Assembly: GCA_903834135.1 (NCBI GenBank)
Contig: CAILHZ010000016.1
Coordinates: 335,001 to 399,000, forward strand
DNA length: 64,000 nt
Direction of reading: 5' to 3'
Source of the DNA: an uncultured Opitutia bacterium
GTDB taxonomy: Bacteria; Verrucomicrobiota; Verrucomicrobiia; Opitutales; Opitutaceae
Below, piece by piece: positions 30,511 through 38,856 of the stretch. The notes under the pieces are model-generated. The model saw only the letters and a list, made by a program, of their open reading frames with translations, was not told the origin of the DNA and ran no database searches. Position 1 is the stretch's first letter. Every line of letters begins with the position of its first letter. The position numbers and the translations under genes are program-made.

Positions 30511-31773
30511 ATGAATTCAAATACGCTAACAAAAGCTAGCCCGGCACGTACAGCCTCTAGGCCATCATTATGGCGCAGACCTCTGATATCTGCCTTTTCG
30601 CATATGAAGCAGGGATGCCTACAACTCATACTCCCTGATGGAAGTTTAAAAATATTTGGTTCACCTGAAAGCCCACACAAAGCTGTTATACAGATTAATT
30701 CAGAGGCGTTTTTTAAGCGATGTGTATTCTACGGAGATATCGGCTTTGCTGAGTCGTACCTGGATAGTGATTGGGAAACCGAAGATCTAACAGCGGTGAT
30801 TAGCTGGTTTATTATAAATTTAGAAACATCTCCTGGTCTTTCAGGATCAAAGGCGCCGCGAACAGCGGCACTCAATATCTTAAGATATCTAAACCATGCA
30901 GGCCACTGGTTCTCCAGGAATAGTAAAGAGCAGGCACGTCGCAATATAGCTGCACATTACGATCTCTCTAACGAGTTTTTTTCACTATTTCTTGATGAGT
31001 CCATGATGTACTCGTCGGCTAAATGGATTAACAGCGATGACACACTTGAGAATGCACAGTTACATAAAAATGATGCTTTATGCAGGAGTCTTGATTTAAA
31101 GACTAAGGACCATGTATTAGAAATCGGGAGTGGTTGGGGTGGCTGGGCAATTCATGCTGCTAAAACATACGGATGCAGAGTTACAAGCATTACACTTTCA
31201 GAGCAGCAGCTTAAACTAGCTACAGAACGTGTAGCAGAAGCGGGATTAAGTCATCTCATTACATTTGAGCTAAGAGACTACCGTGATCTAAGTACAAAGT
31301 TTGATAAGCTTGTGTCTATTGAGATGATGGAAGCCATAGGGCACTCATATCTCCCTCAATTTTGCCAGTCTATAGACAAATCCCTTAAACCAAACGGAAT
31401 AGCTGCTCTTCAATTTATTACATGCCCGGACTCTCACTATGAGGAGATGCGTAATGGTGTAGATTTCATACAAAAACACATCTTTCCTGGATCCCTACTT
31501 CTCTCTTTAGGGCGCTTGAATCGTATAATGAAGCAATCAGGTGCGTTTCTAATGACTCACATTGATGACTTAGGGCAAGATTACGCCAAAACGTTGCGCA
31601 CGTGGCAGGACCGATTTAACTCAAAATTGCCTGCAGTTAAAAAAATAGGTTTTGATGATTATTTTATACGTAAATGGCAGTATTATTTATCTTACTGCGA
31701 AGCAGCCTTTACTCATAAAAAGATATCTGTGGTACAAGCAGTCTATAGACGCTCTACAGTGAAGGCTATATAA
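30511..31773 (+). CDS. Cyclopropane-fatty-acyl-phospholipid synthase family methyltransferase
   Basis: SAM-dependent enzyme that methylates or cyclopropanates unsaturated acyl chains of membrane phospholipids. N-terminal lipid-binding domain (about residues 25-130), then the class I methyltransferase domain with motif I LEIGSGWGGWAIHAA (about residue 203), TLSEQQLKLA, SIEMMEAIGH and the family tail FIQKHIFPG. 420 residues. It shares the cluster with a second, different Cfa-like gene (32567). Initiates 11 bases after the DUF1365 gene; its end overlaps the next gene by one base (TAATG). Confidence 0.88.
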   Translation: MNSNTLTKASPARTASRPSLWRRPLISAFSHMKQGCLQLILPDGSLKIFGSPESPHKAVIQINSEAFFKRCVFYGDIGFAESYLDSDWETEDLTAVISWFIINLETSPGLSGSKAPRTAALNILRYLNHAGHWFSRNSKEQARRNIAAHYDLSNEFFSLFLDESMMYSSAKWINSDDTLENAQLHKNDALCRSLDLKTKDHVLEIGSGWGGWAIHAAKTYGCRVTSITLSEQQLKLATERVAEAGLSHLITFELRDYRDLSTKFDKLVSIEMMEAIGHSYLPQFCQSIDKSLKPNGIAALQFITCPDSHYEEMRNGVDFIQKHIFPGSLLLSLGRLNRIMKQSGAFLMTHIDDLGQDYAKTLRTWQDRFNSKLPAVKKIGFDDYFIRKWQYYLSYCEAAFTHKKISVVQAVYRRSTVKAI

Positions 31774-32561
31774 TGAACTTAAGTCTTATTGTTATACTGT
31801 GCACTTGTGTACTAGTTATACTTTTTGGCCTTTGTAGCTTAATAGCTGAACGTACTAGTAATTATGGGATTGTTGATATACTTTGGTCATACTCTTTTGG
31901 CATAGTTGTATTACTTTTTTTCTACTTGATTCACGCAGCGACAAGTAGCCAATTACTTATCACAGGACTAGTGCTTACGTGGAGCATCCGCCTAGGAACA
32001 CACTTACTGATACGAGTAGTCAATCATCACCCGAAAGAAGACGTAAGATATGCTCAGCTTCGTATAGAATGGGCTAAAAACCTGAAGTTGAAAATGGCAT
32101 GTTTTTTTCAAATACAGGCTATATCAGTAGTACTCCTATGCACCCCATTCTATTTTATATTCGCTAATGCATCAAATAACTTGGGGTACATAGAAATTGC
32201 GGGTTCTCTACTTTGGGTGATTGGAGTTGCAGGTGAATCAATTGCAGATTTACAGCTATCCCGTTTTAAGAATAATCCTTTAAATCATAAGGAAGTGTGC
32301 AGCCAAGGTTTATGGCGTTACAGTCGTCATCCTAATTATTTTTTTGAATGGATAATCTGGGTGTCTTATTTTATCATAGCATGCAGCACACCCTACGGGT
32401 GGTTATCAATTATTAGTCCAGCGATTATTCTCTATTTGCTACTCACAAAAACAGGTGTTCCTATGGCAGAAAAACAGTCTTTGCTGAGTAAAAAAGAAAA
32501 GTATTCTAATTACCAAAAAACGACTTCAGTATTTTTTCCCTGGTTCACAAAAAGTAATTAA
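31773..32561 (+). CDS. DUF1295 family membrane protein (steroid 5-alpha-reductase-like fold)
   Basis: Integral membrane protein with six or seven hydrophobic spans and the family motifs GIVDILWSYSFG (about residue 31), SIRLGTHLLIRVVNHHPKED and GLWRYSRHPNYFFEWIIWV near the C-terminus. This is the DUF1295/isoprenylcysteine-methyltransferase-like fold, some members of which bind NADPH or methyl donors. 262 residues. Starts in the TAATG overlap with the Cfa gene, so translation is coupled. The reaction in this cluster is unknown; a reductase acting on an unsaturated or methylated acyl chain is one possibility. Confidence 0.8.
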   Translation: MNLSLIVILCTCVLVILFGLCSLIAERTSNYGIVDILWSYSFGIVVLLFFYLIHAATSSQLLITGLVLTWSIRLGTHLLIRVVNHHPKEDVRYAQLRIEWAKNLKLKMACFFQIQAISVVLLCTPFYFIFANASNNLGYIEIAGSLLWVIGVAGESIADLQLSRFKNNPLNHKEVCSQGLWRYSRHPNYFFEWIIWVSYFIIACSTPYGWLSIISPAIILYLLLTKTGVPMAEKQSLLSKKEKYSNYQKTTSVFFPWFTKSN

Positions 32562-32566
32562 TCGCT

Positions 32567-33595
32567 ATGATAGATACAGTTTTAGAAAAAGATTTACTCC
32601 CAGAATGTATTATTCGTTTCGGCATAAGACGACTACTTAAGCAACGCATTCAAGAGATCACACATACTGAGATCTCTTCTAGTTCAGCTAAAATACAAGC
32701 ATATGCTGATGCTCTCAAAAAAAGTCCTATTGCAGAATCTACCCAGGCAGCGAATGAGCAGCACTATGAAGTACCCGCAGAATTCTACCAAAAATGTTTA
32801 GGTAAGAATCTAAAGTACTCAGGATGTTTATATCCGACAGGTAGAGAGTCTTTGTCTGAAGCTGAAGATGCCATGCTTGCGCTATATGCAGAGCGTGCAG
32901 AACTTATAAACGGTCAAAATATATTAGAACTAGGGTGCGGATGGGGATCACTCAGTTTATATATGGCTAAGCACTACCCAAATTCACACATAACTGGGGT
33001 ATCGAATTCTAGTTCTCAGAAAGAGTACATTGACAACCAGGCACGTCTTAGAGGCTTAACCAATATCACAATTATAACCTGTGATATGAATGTATTTACC
33101 CAACCCAGTTCTACTTACGATCGCGTAGTCTCAATTGAGATGTTCGAGCATATGAAGAACTATAAACTTCTACTCGCACGTATAGCTGCCTGGCTAAAAG
33201 CTGATGGGAAATTATTTGTACATATTTTTACCCACTGCAAATATCCCTATCACTTCGAAGCTAAGGATAACTCTGATTGGATGGCTAGATACTTCTTCAC
33301 TGGTGGCCAAATGCCTTCGCATGATTTATTAAGCTATTTCCAAGATGATCTTAAGCTCTCAAAGGACTGGAAGGTAAACGGTACACATTACCAGAAAACA
33401 GCTGAAGATTGGTTGCGTAATATGAAAGAGAATAAAAAAACTTTAATGCCTTTCTTCCACCAAACTTACGGAAAAGATGCAGTCAAATTCTGGGCCTATT
33501 GGAAGATATTTTACATGAGTTGCGCCGAATTATGGGGCTTTAACTCAGGTAACGAATGGCTCGTTAGCCACTATCTTTTCGAGAAGAAATCTTAA
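32567..33595 (+). CDS. Second Cfa-like SAM-dependent methyltransferase
   Basis: Class I methyltransferase with motif I LELGCGWGSLSLYMAKHYP (about residue 118), SIEMFEHMKNYKLLL, and a C-terminal half (CKYPYHFEAKDNSDWMARYF) that matches the branch related to plant coclaurine N-methyltransferase more than true cyclopropane synthase. It lacks the long N-terminal lipid-binding domain of the other copy. 342 residues, ATG start 5 bases after the DUF1295 gene. Substrate unknown; within the cluster a fatty acyl or lipid head-group methylation is plausible. Confidence 0.78.
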   Translation: MIDTVLEKDLLPECIIRFGIRRLLKQRIQEITHTEISSSSAKIQAYADALKKSPIAESTQAANEQHYEVPAEFYQKCLGKNLKYSGCLYPTGRESLSEAEDAMLALYAERAELINGQNILELGCGWGSLSLYMAKHYPNSHITGVSNSSSQKEYIDNQARLRGLTNITIITCDMNVFTQPSSTYDRVVSIEMFEHMKNYKLLLARIAAWLKADGKLFVHIFTHCKYPYHFEAKDNSDWMARYFFTGGQMPSHDLLSYFQDDLKLSKDWKVNGTHYQKTAEDWLRNMKENKKTLMPFFHQTYGKDAVKFWAYWKIFYMSCAELWGFNSGNEWLVSHYLFEKKS

Positions 33596-33617
33596 TCTTG
33601 GTTTTTAAGAGGTAATG

Positions 33618-33664
33618 CTTGATTGATACTGGTAATACAATCAAGTAGGCCGCTTAAGCAGCGG
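33618..33664. terminator. Hairpin pair between convergent genes, possible bidirectional terminator
   Basis: CTTGATTG (33618-33625) pairs with CAATCAAG (33638-33645), and CCGC (33650-33653) with GCGG (33661-33664). It lies between the end of the lipid cluster and the end of the cyclotransferase gene. No strong T-run on either side. Confidence 0.4.
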
Positions 33665-33676
33665 ATAAACTTAAAA

Positions 33677-34036
33677 TTATTTCTGCAACTCAAGCCATTC
33701 AATCCAATCACCCTGTGTTTTGGGTGTGCCTGGTAAAATCTTATACTTCGAATAGAGATATATATCTGCTTTCACACATCCTACTGTAAGTATTGATGTT
33801 CTTTCATAAAGCGTAGGATGCCCCTCTAAGGTATCAAGGTCTGATAAACAAGAAGCCGTAACTTCATACAACTCGACAGCTACAGCCCCTTCACCAGGTG
33901 TCAGATATGGATACTGCCCAGCATACAAATCAAAGCCAGCAACACTATCAGTACCTATGTAACAAGCTCCACCATTTTCTAAGAGGGCGTGATTTTCAAG
34001 TCCGCGTCTTAAAGTACCATAAACTGCTATAACCAT
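33677..34036 (-). CDS. Gamma-glutamylcyclotransferase-like (AIG2/GGCT fold) protein
   Basis: A 119-residue single-domain protein of the GGCT fold, with the glycine-rich substrate loop VYGTLRRGLENH (residues 5-16) and the typical LDTLEGHPTLYER. The usual catalytic Glu is expected in or close to the LEGHP region. Members release 5-oxoproline from gamma-glutamyl amines, but most bacterial AIG2-like proteins are uncharacterised. ATG start at 34034-34036; it lies downstream of the sigma factor gene by 6 bases and probably shares its transcript. Confidence 0.8.
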   Translation of the reverse strand: MVIAVYGTLRRGLENHALLENGGACYIGTDSVAGFDLYAGQYPYLTPGEGAVAVELYEVTASCLSDLDTLEGHPTLYERTSILTVGCVKADIYLYSKYKILPGTPKTQGDWIEWLELQK

Positions 34037-34042
34037 ATTCTA

Positions 34043-35068
34043 TTATGAACGGCCCATTATTTTATCTGATTTCGAATCTGTAATAGCTAATAAGTTTCTC
34101 GATTGAACAAACTGCTTAACAACCTCCATACGCCCTTTCTCTATACTGTCCTCTACAATCTCTTCTGAGCTACGTTGATTATCTCTGTTCTCCATAAGTC
34201 TACGCATGTGTTTTATAGAAAGCTGTTCAAGCTGACGAATACGCTCACGCGTTACATTAAATTTTTTACCAATTTCTTCTAATGTCATTTCATCGTTTCC
34301 GTCTAAACCAAATCGCATACGAATGATCATTGCTTCGCGCTCGCCAAGTGAATTAACAGCACGAGCCAAATCACTTGATACGTTTTTACTGCCAAGTGCT
34401 TCGGAAGGACTTGAAGCACCCTCATCACGAACAATATCACCCAATAAGGAGGCATCGGCAGACTCACCAAGAGGCGCATCTAACGATGCTGGATGCACTG
34501 CAACTGACCTTAAATGTATTAGCTTCTCAAGTGGCATACGTAGTTCCGCTGCCAATTCCTCATCTGTAACTTCATGCCCTAACTTCTCTGTCAAGGCACG
34601 CGCGGTCTTACGTATTTGTGAAATCTTTGCTACTGCATGTACAGGCAAACGTATAGTCTTTGATTGATTAGCAAGTGCTCTTTGAATCGACTGTTTTATC
34701 CACCAAGAAGCATAGGTACTTAACTTGCCACCTTTAGAAGGATCGTATCTATCAACTGCTTTAATTAGCCCAATATTTCCTTCACTAATCAAATCCTGAA
34801 GCGGTAATCCGAAATCCTTATAATCAAGTGCAATACGAACTACTAAACGTAAATTAGCACTTATCATATGCTGACGAGCAGATTTGTCACCCTTTCTGAT
34901 CCGTGCAGCAAGCTTCAACTCTTCTTCAATTTTAAGTAATGGCGTCTTACCAATCTCGTTAAGGTAGATCTTAAGGCTATCTCTATCAGATTGCAACGAA
35001 GGCTCTCTAGCACCTGGTGCAACATCTTCAATACGAGCTGGCTCAGTTTGTTTTAAATGCGTGGGCAT
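34043..35068 (-). CDS. Group 2 sigma-70 family RNA polymerase sigma factor
   Basis: Primary-like sigma factor without region 1.1. Region 1.2 begins LKIYLNEIGKTPLL; region 2 has the RpoD box motifs NLRLVVRIALDY and LQDLISEGNIGLIKAVDRYD, then YASWWIKQSIQRALAN (2.3-2.4); region 3 includes KISQIRKTARALTEKLG; region 4 ends [20 protein letters not shown], a helix-turn-helix. The 341-residue length and absence of the acidic 1.1 segment separate it from rpoD (53038-54864). Could be an RpoS- or SigB/HrdB-type general stress or stationary-phase factor. It lies between a TetR regulator and a GGCT-like gene, and converges on the lipid cluster. Confidence 0.9.
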   Translation of the reverse strand: MPTHLKQTEPARIEDVAPGAREPSLQSDRDSLKIYLNEIGKTPLLKIEEELKLAARIRKGDKSARQHMISANLRLVVRIALDYKDFGLPLQDLISEGNIGLIKAVDRYDPSKGGKLSTYASWWIKQSIQRALANQSKTIRLPVHAVAKISQIRKTARALTEKLGHEVTDEELAAELRMPLEKLIHLRSVAVHPASLDAPLGESADASLLGDIVRDEGASSPSEALGSKNVSSDLARAVNSLGEREAMIIRMRFGLDGNDEMTLEEIGKKFNVTRERIRQLEQLSIKHMRRLMENRDNQRSSEEIVEDSIEKGRMEVVKQFVQSRNLLAITDSKSDKIMGRS

Positions 35069-35088
35069 GGAAGTAGTAGGTAAATTTT

Positions 35089-35709
35089 TTATACAAGCAC
35101 TTCTGCATATGGATGACTACTAACCCGTAGCAGGTCGAACGCCATAGATGGTAAACGTAGTAAGATTTCCGGATTATTTATGATTCTAGCCTGTGTTAGT
35201 AGTCCATCTGCTATTGCTATCAGGCTATCTGTTTTCTCGGCGAGATTACATTGCGGGATATGCTTCATCGCTACTGCATCTTCTATGGCTGATTTGAAAT
35301 AACTGCGTTTTGCATCTCCAATAGATTGGACTTTATCTCTAATACTCTCCTCTTGAGTGCATATCTCTGAACCTACGGAACAGAAGGGACATCCTAGGGT
35401 TTTTCCATATTTCTGCTTCAATTCAATTTGCTTAGAATATAGAAAATCGAAATATCCTGTGATACGAACGAGTGGTAAAGGATGGGCAAAAATCTCCTGA
35501 TAGTGAGGCTTTAGTACTTCGCCCCATAAACGGTCTAAGGCAAAAACTGCTAAAACGGCCTTAGATTCAAAAAAATAATAGAAGCTGCCTTTGCGTACAT
35601 CAGCACGCAGACAAATGTCATCAATAGTGACAGCTCCGTAGCTTTCTTCCCAAATGAGATCTACGGCTGCAGCCATTAAACGTTCTCTAGCATCGCTTGT
35701 TCTACCCAT
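35089..35709 (-). CDS. TetR/AcrR family transcriptional regulator
   Basis: A 206-residue TetR-type repressor. The N-terminal HTH is classical: RERLMAAAVDLIWEESYG, then VTIDDICLRADVRKGSFYYFF (recognition helix in RKGSFYYFF). The C-terminal ligand domain has two Cys pairs-like positions (CPFCSVGSE), a feature of the group whose ligands are often electrophiles or antibiotics. An 18-base near-palindrome (35719-35736) overlaps its promoter, so autorepression is likely. The sigma factor gene starts 20 bases downstream on the same strand, so the TetR protein may control that gene too. Confidence 0.88.
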   Translation of the reverse strand: MGRTSDARERLMAAAVDLIWEESYGAVTIDDICLRADVRKGSFYYFFESKAVLAVFALDRLWGEVLKPHYQEIFAHPLPLVRITGYFDFLYSKQIELKQKYGKTLGCPFCSVGSEICTQEESIRDKVQSIGDAKRSYFKSAIEDAVAMKHIPQCNLAEKTDSLIAIADGLLTQARIINNPEILLRLPSMAFDLLRVSSHPYAEVLV

Positions 35710-35715
35710 ATGCTT

Positions 35716-35744
35716 ATAGTTGACTAACTAGTAAACAATTGCAA
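35716..35744 (-). promoter_or_regulatory. TetR gene promoter, -35 TTGCAA / -10 AACTAT
   Basis: On the minus strand TTGCAA (35744-35739) is separated by 17 bases from AACTAT (35721-35716). A start point seven bases further is at about 35709, which is the first base of the ATG, so the mRNA would be leaderless. The operator-like palindrome lies in the spacer. Confidence 0.45.
35719..35736. promoter_or_regulatory. Probable TetR operator palindrome
   Basis: GTTGACTAACTAGTAAAC: the arms GTT-x-ACTA and TAGT-x-AAC are inverted repeats around AC, with one mismatched pair. It lies between the -35 and -10 boxes of the TetR gene, the classical autorepression position, and resembles ACTAGT-centred TetR operators. 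Confidence 0.6.
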
Positions 35745-35784
35745 GAAACAAAGCATTACCTATAACTCGTTATTCAATAATAAC

Positions 35785-36885
35785 TTACCTAACTTGTAGG
35801 GTATCACCTTCGAAGGTGAGGTCCAATGGCGGTATAACTACCGCTTTTCTAGAACCTTCTTTGCTAACAGATCCCGCAATCCAAGCATCATAGCCAGCCG
35901 CTTTTGCTGCCTCAATTGTTCTGTCAGCTAATGCAGGATCAACATATGCAGCAAAACCAACTCCCATATTAAAAGTGGCATATGCTTCACGTAGACTCAC
36001 AGGTCCTTTCTCCATAATAAAACTAAAAAGCGCAGGAACAGGTCTTAGATTAGAAATTGTGTATACAAACGGTTCCTCCAAGCGCATGAGTTTTCTCCAA
36101 CCATGGCCAGTAACATGCGATACATAGTTTAATTTGATGCTACGTTTTTGGCACTCAACTACGAACGCTACATATATTTCTGAAGCACACAGCAATGCTT
36201 CACCATACGTTCTACCATCACCTATCGGTGTTTTATAACCATGCGGCAGCGATTCTGCTAATTGTCTGCAAAGGGTAAGCCCATTAGTTTGAACACCTGA
36301 GGATGCTAAAAATATAATCGAGTCTCCTGATTTAACATTTCCGATTATTCTTTCTGATTTAGGGAAAATGCGTCCGATTGCAGAACCTGCCAAAACAATA
36401 GCCTCAGGTTCTACAAGTCCGCGCAATGTAGGTGTTTCACCACCACCCCAAACAGCACCCGCTGAGCGACACCCTTCAGCAAATCCGTTTACAAGTAACG
36501 CAGCGCGCTTCTCATTTGAAAACCAATTTGAATCACCTACGGCAGCATGCATAGCTACAGAAATTGGCCGAGCACCGCACGTGATCAAATCATTTACAAT
36601 TGTAGCAACCGTATCGATACCAATTTCTTTATAAAAAGATAGTCCTGTTTCTTTTTCAACTATATCTGCGACTAGATTTTTAGTTCCTAGTCCTTCTTCT
36701 ACATGTGCTAAATAATGATCATCAGCTTCAATAAGATAAGCACTTTCGCCGCGAGTTTCTGCAGGTTCTTTATAACCGTGACCAGACAAAAGATCTACTG
36801 TCTGAGCAGCAGCTTTTTGACATGCACGCTTAAACGTATCCAATTGATCATAGCGCACACCTGATTTTTCGTAACTCAGTGACAT
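35785..36885 (-). CDS. purM: Phosphoribosylformylglycinamidine cyclo-ligase (AIR synthetase)
   Basis: ATP-dependent closure of the imidazole ring: FGAM to AIR. PurM fold: KLVADIVEKE-like entry replaced here by KNLVADIVEKETG, followed by TVATIVNDLITCGARP, then GCRSAGAVWGGGETPTLRG (the glycine-rich ATP loop). 366 residues, of usual size (about 345) with a short extension. Last gene of the pur operon, 4 bases after purF. ATG start, no Shine-Dalgarno sequence. Confidence 0.92.
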   Translation of the reverse strand: MSLSYEKSGVRYDQLDTFKRACQKAAAQTVDLLSGHGYKEPAETRGESAYLIEADDHYLAHVEEGLGTKNLVADIVEKETGLSFYKEIGIDTVATIVNDLITCGARPISVAMHAAVGDSNWFSNEKRAALLVNGFAEGCRSAGAVWGGGETPTLRGLVEPEAIVLAGSAIGRIFPKSERIIGNVKSGDSIIFLASSGVQTNGLTLCRQLAESLPHGYKTPIGDGRTYGEALLCASEIYVAFVVECQKRSIKLNYVSHVTGHGWRKLMRLEEPFVYTISNLRPVPALFSFIMEKGPVSLREAYATFNMGVGFAAYVDPALADRTIEAAKAAGYDAWIAGSVSKEGSRKAVVIPPLDLTFEGDTLQVR

Positions 36886-36889
36886 AAAT

Positions 36890-38806
36890 TTAATATGATC
36901 GACCTGCTAATTTTTCGTAATACTTAATATAAGCCTGATTTACCACACGGTATCCACCCGGCGTTGGGTACTTACCAGTGAAATACCAATCACCTGTGTG
37001 TTTTGGTACTGCAGCGTGAAGATTCTCAATTGTCTGAAAAATAACTTCTATTTGCCCTTTCCACTCAATTCCAGACGGCCGAACCAATTCTACAATCTTT
37101 GCTGATATTTGATCAGGCGTAAAAGATTCATAAATTTTACTTACTTGGTTTTTCAATGCTGTACCTAGAGGCTTTGCAACTTCATCTCGGCACAAATTAT
37201 AAACCTCTTCTAATACATGCTCACGACCGCTTTCTTTAAGGAGTGCGACCGTAGCTTCAAAAGCTATAAACTTACCGAGTTCAGACATATCTATACCATA
37301 GCAATCAGGATATCGTATCTGTGGAGCAGTAGACAGAATTATAATTTTCTTTGGATTTAACCTGGAAAGTATGCGTAGGATTGAACGACGTAGTGTTGTT
37401 CCTCTAACAATAGAATCATCTACGCAAACAAGATTGTCTTTAGGCTCAACGGAACCGTACGTGATATCATACACATGACTCCCAAGCTGATTACGCATAT
37501 TTTCTTTTCCGATGAAAGTGCGTAATTTAATGTCCTTGCTGACTACTTTTTCACCACGTGGCCAATTTCTAAGAATTAATTCATCTAGAACTGTTTCAGT
37601 GAGCTCACCCGATTGGCTCGCTTTTAAAATAGCCTCTTTTACTTCATTACGTCTGCGCACTCGTAATGCAGACATGAGTCCATAGTAAGCTACTTCAGCA
37701 GTATTAGGTATAAAACTAAATACTGTATTACCCCAATCATGCCCAATGGACTTAATGGCTTGATCCGCTAAATTGCCACCTAATGCCTTACGTTCTTTGT
37801 AGATATCTACATCATTACCGCGCGAAAAATAAATACGTTCAAATGAACAAGATGTTTTAGGAAGTACTTCCGTAAAACGTGATACTTTTACTTCACCACG
37901 TCTTTTAATTACAACAACATGACCGGGAGGGAGTTCTTGGATTTGATCAACTGCAAGATCAAATGTCGTCATTAATGGTGCTCTTTCTGAAGCAAAACTA
38001 ATCACCTCCTCGTTTTGAAAATAGTAGCAAGGGCGAATACCTGATGGATCACGCGCAACAAAGCTATCTCCATTACCAATAAGACCTGCGAGAACATAGC
38101 CTCCATCCCATTTAACTGATGCACGTGTTAACACACGTGCTAAATCTAAATCTTCACTAATTTGCTTAGACATATCTGTCCCGGCTAGATCTCTTTTCCT
38201 TAGAAAACGATAAATGTCTTCGTGTTCTTCATCTAGAAAAAAGCCTATCTTTTCTAAAATAGCCTGCGTATCTGTAGCAAAAATAGGATGTTGCCCCATT
38301 GCGATCAGACTATCGTTCAAGTCCTGTGTATTAGTCAGATTAAAATTGCCGCACAGTGCTAAATTACGCGTAGGCCATGGGCTTCGTCTAAAAAAGGGAT
38401 GGCAGGCGCTAATATTATATCCACCACTTGTGCCATATCTTAGATGCCCTAAAAATAATTCTCCTCCAAAATCAAAATGCTTTTTTACGGTTTCTGTAAA
38501 CTCGGGGTGAATTTCTCCGCTATCCACTTTATCATTATATTGTGAAAGCAGTGACCTAAAAATACGGTCCAAAGAATCAGATTTTACATTCCGTTCTCTG
38601 AACATGAATGGCTCACCTGCAGGCATGTCTAACTTAACACATGCAACACCAGCACCGTCCTGACCCCGATTATGCTGCTTCTCCATCAAAAGAAACAATT
38701 TAGTGAAACCCCATAAAGGATTCCCGTACTTCTCTTGATAGTGTGAAAGAGGCTTAAGTAGGCGCACTACGGCGATACCGCATTCGTGGGAAAGGAAATC
38801 GCTCAT
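36890..38806 (-). CDS. purF: Amidophosphoribosyltransferase
   Basis: First committed step of purine synthesis: PRPP plus glutamine to phosphoribosylamine. The class II glutamine amidotransferase nucleophile is Cys9, after an 8-residue propeptide (MSDFLSHE, then CGIAVVRLL). HNRGQDGAG and GHLRYGTSGGYN form the glutaminase site. The PRPP-binding motif VCVDDSIVRGTT lies near residue 460. At 638 residues it is about 130 longer than the E. coli enzyme, as in the longer PurF of Bacteroidota and Verrucomicrobiota; the extra length is mostly in the middle and at the C-terminus. ATG start. Confidence 0.93.
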   Translation of the reverse strand: MSDFLSHECGIAVVRLLKPLSHYQEKYGNPLWGFTKLFLLMEKQHNRGQDGAGVACVKLDMPAGEPFMFRERNVKSDSLDRIFRSLLSQYNDKVDSGEIHPEFTETVKKHFDFGGELFLGHLRYGTSGGYNISACHPFFRRSPWPTRNLALCGNFNLTNTQDLNDSLIAMGQHPIFATDTQAILEKIGFFLDEEHEDIYRFLRKRDLAGTDMSKQISEDLDLARVLTRASVKWDGGYVLAGLIGNGDSFVARDPSGIRPCYYFQNEEVISFASERAPLMTTFDLAVDQIQELPPGHVVVIKRRGEVKVSRFTEVLPKTSCSFERIYFSRGNDVDIYKERKALGGNLADQAIKSIGHDWGNTVFSFIPNTAEVAYYGLMSALRVRRRNEVKEAILKASQSGELTETVLDELILRNWPRGEKVVSKDIKLRTFIGKENMRNQLGSHVYDITYGSVEPKDNLVCVDDSIVRGTTLRRSILRILSRLNPKKIIILSTAPQIRYPDCYGIDMSELGKFIAFEATVALLKESGREHVLEEVYNLCRDEVAKPLGTALKNQVSKIYESFTPDQISAKIVELVRPSGIEWKGQIEVIFQTIENLHAAVPKHTGDWYFTGKYPTPGGYRVVNQAYIKYYEKLAGRSY

Positions 38807-38856
38807 GGGTTAATTTAGTTTAAAGTAAAAGGTTAACGAATACTCCGTTAAAATAA

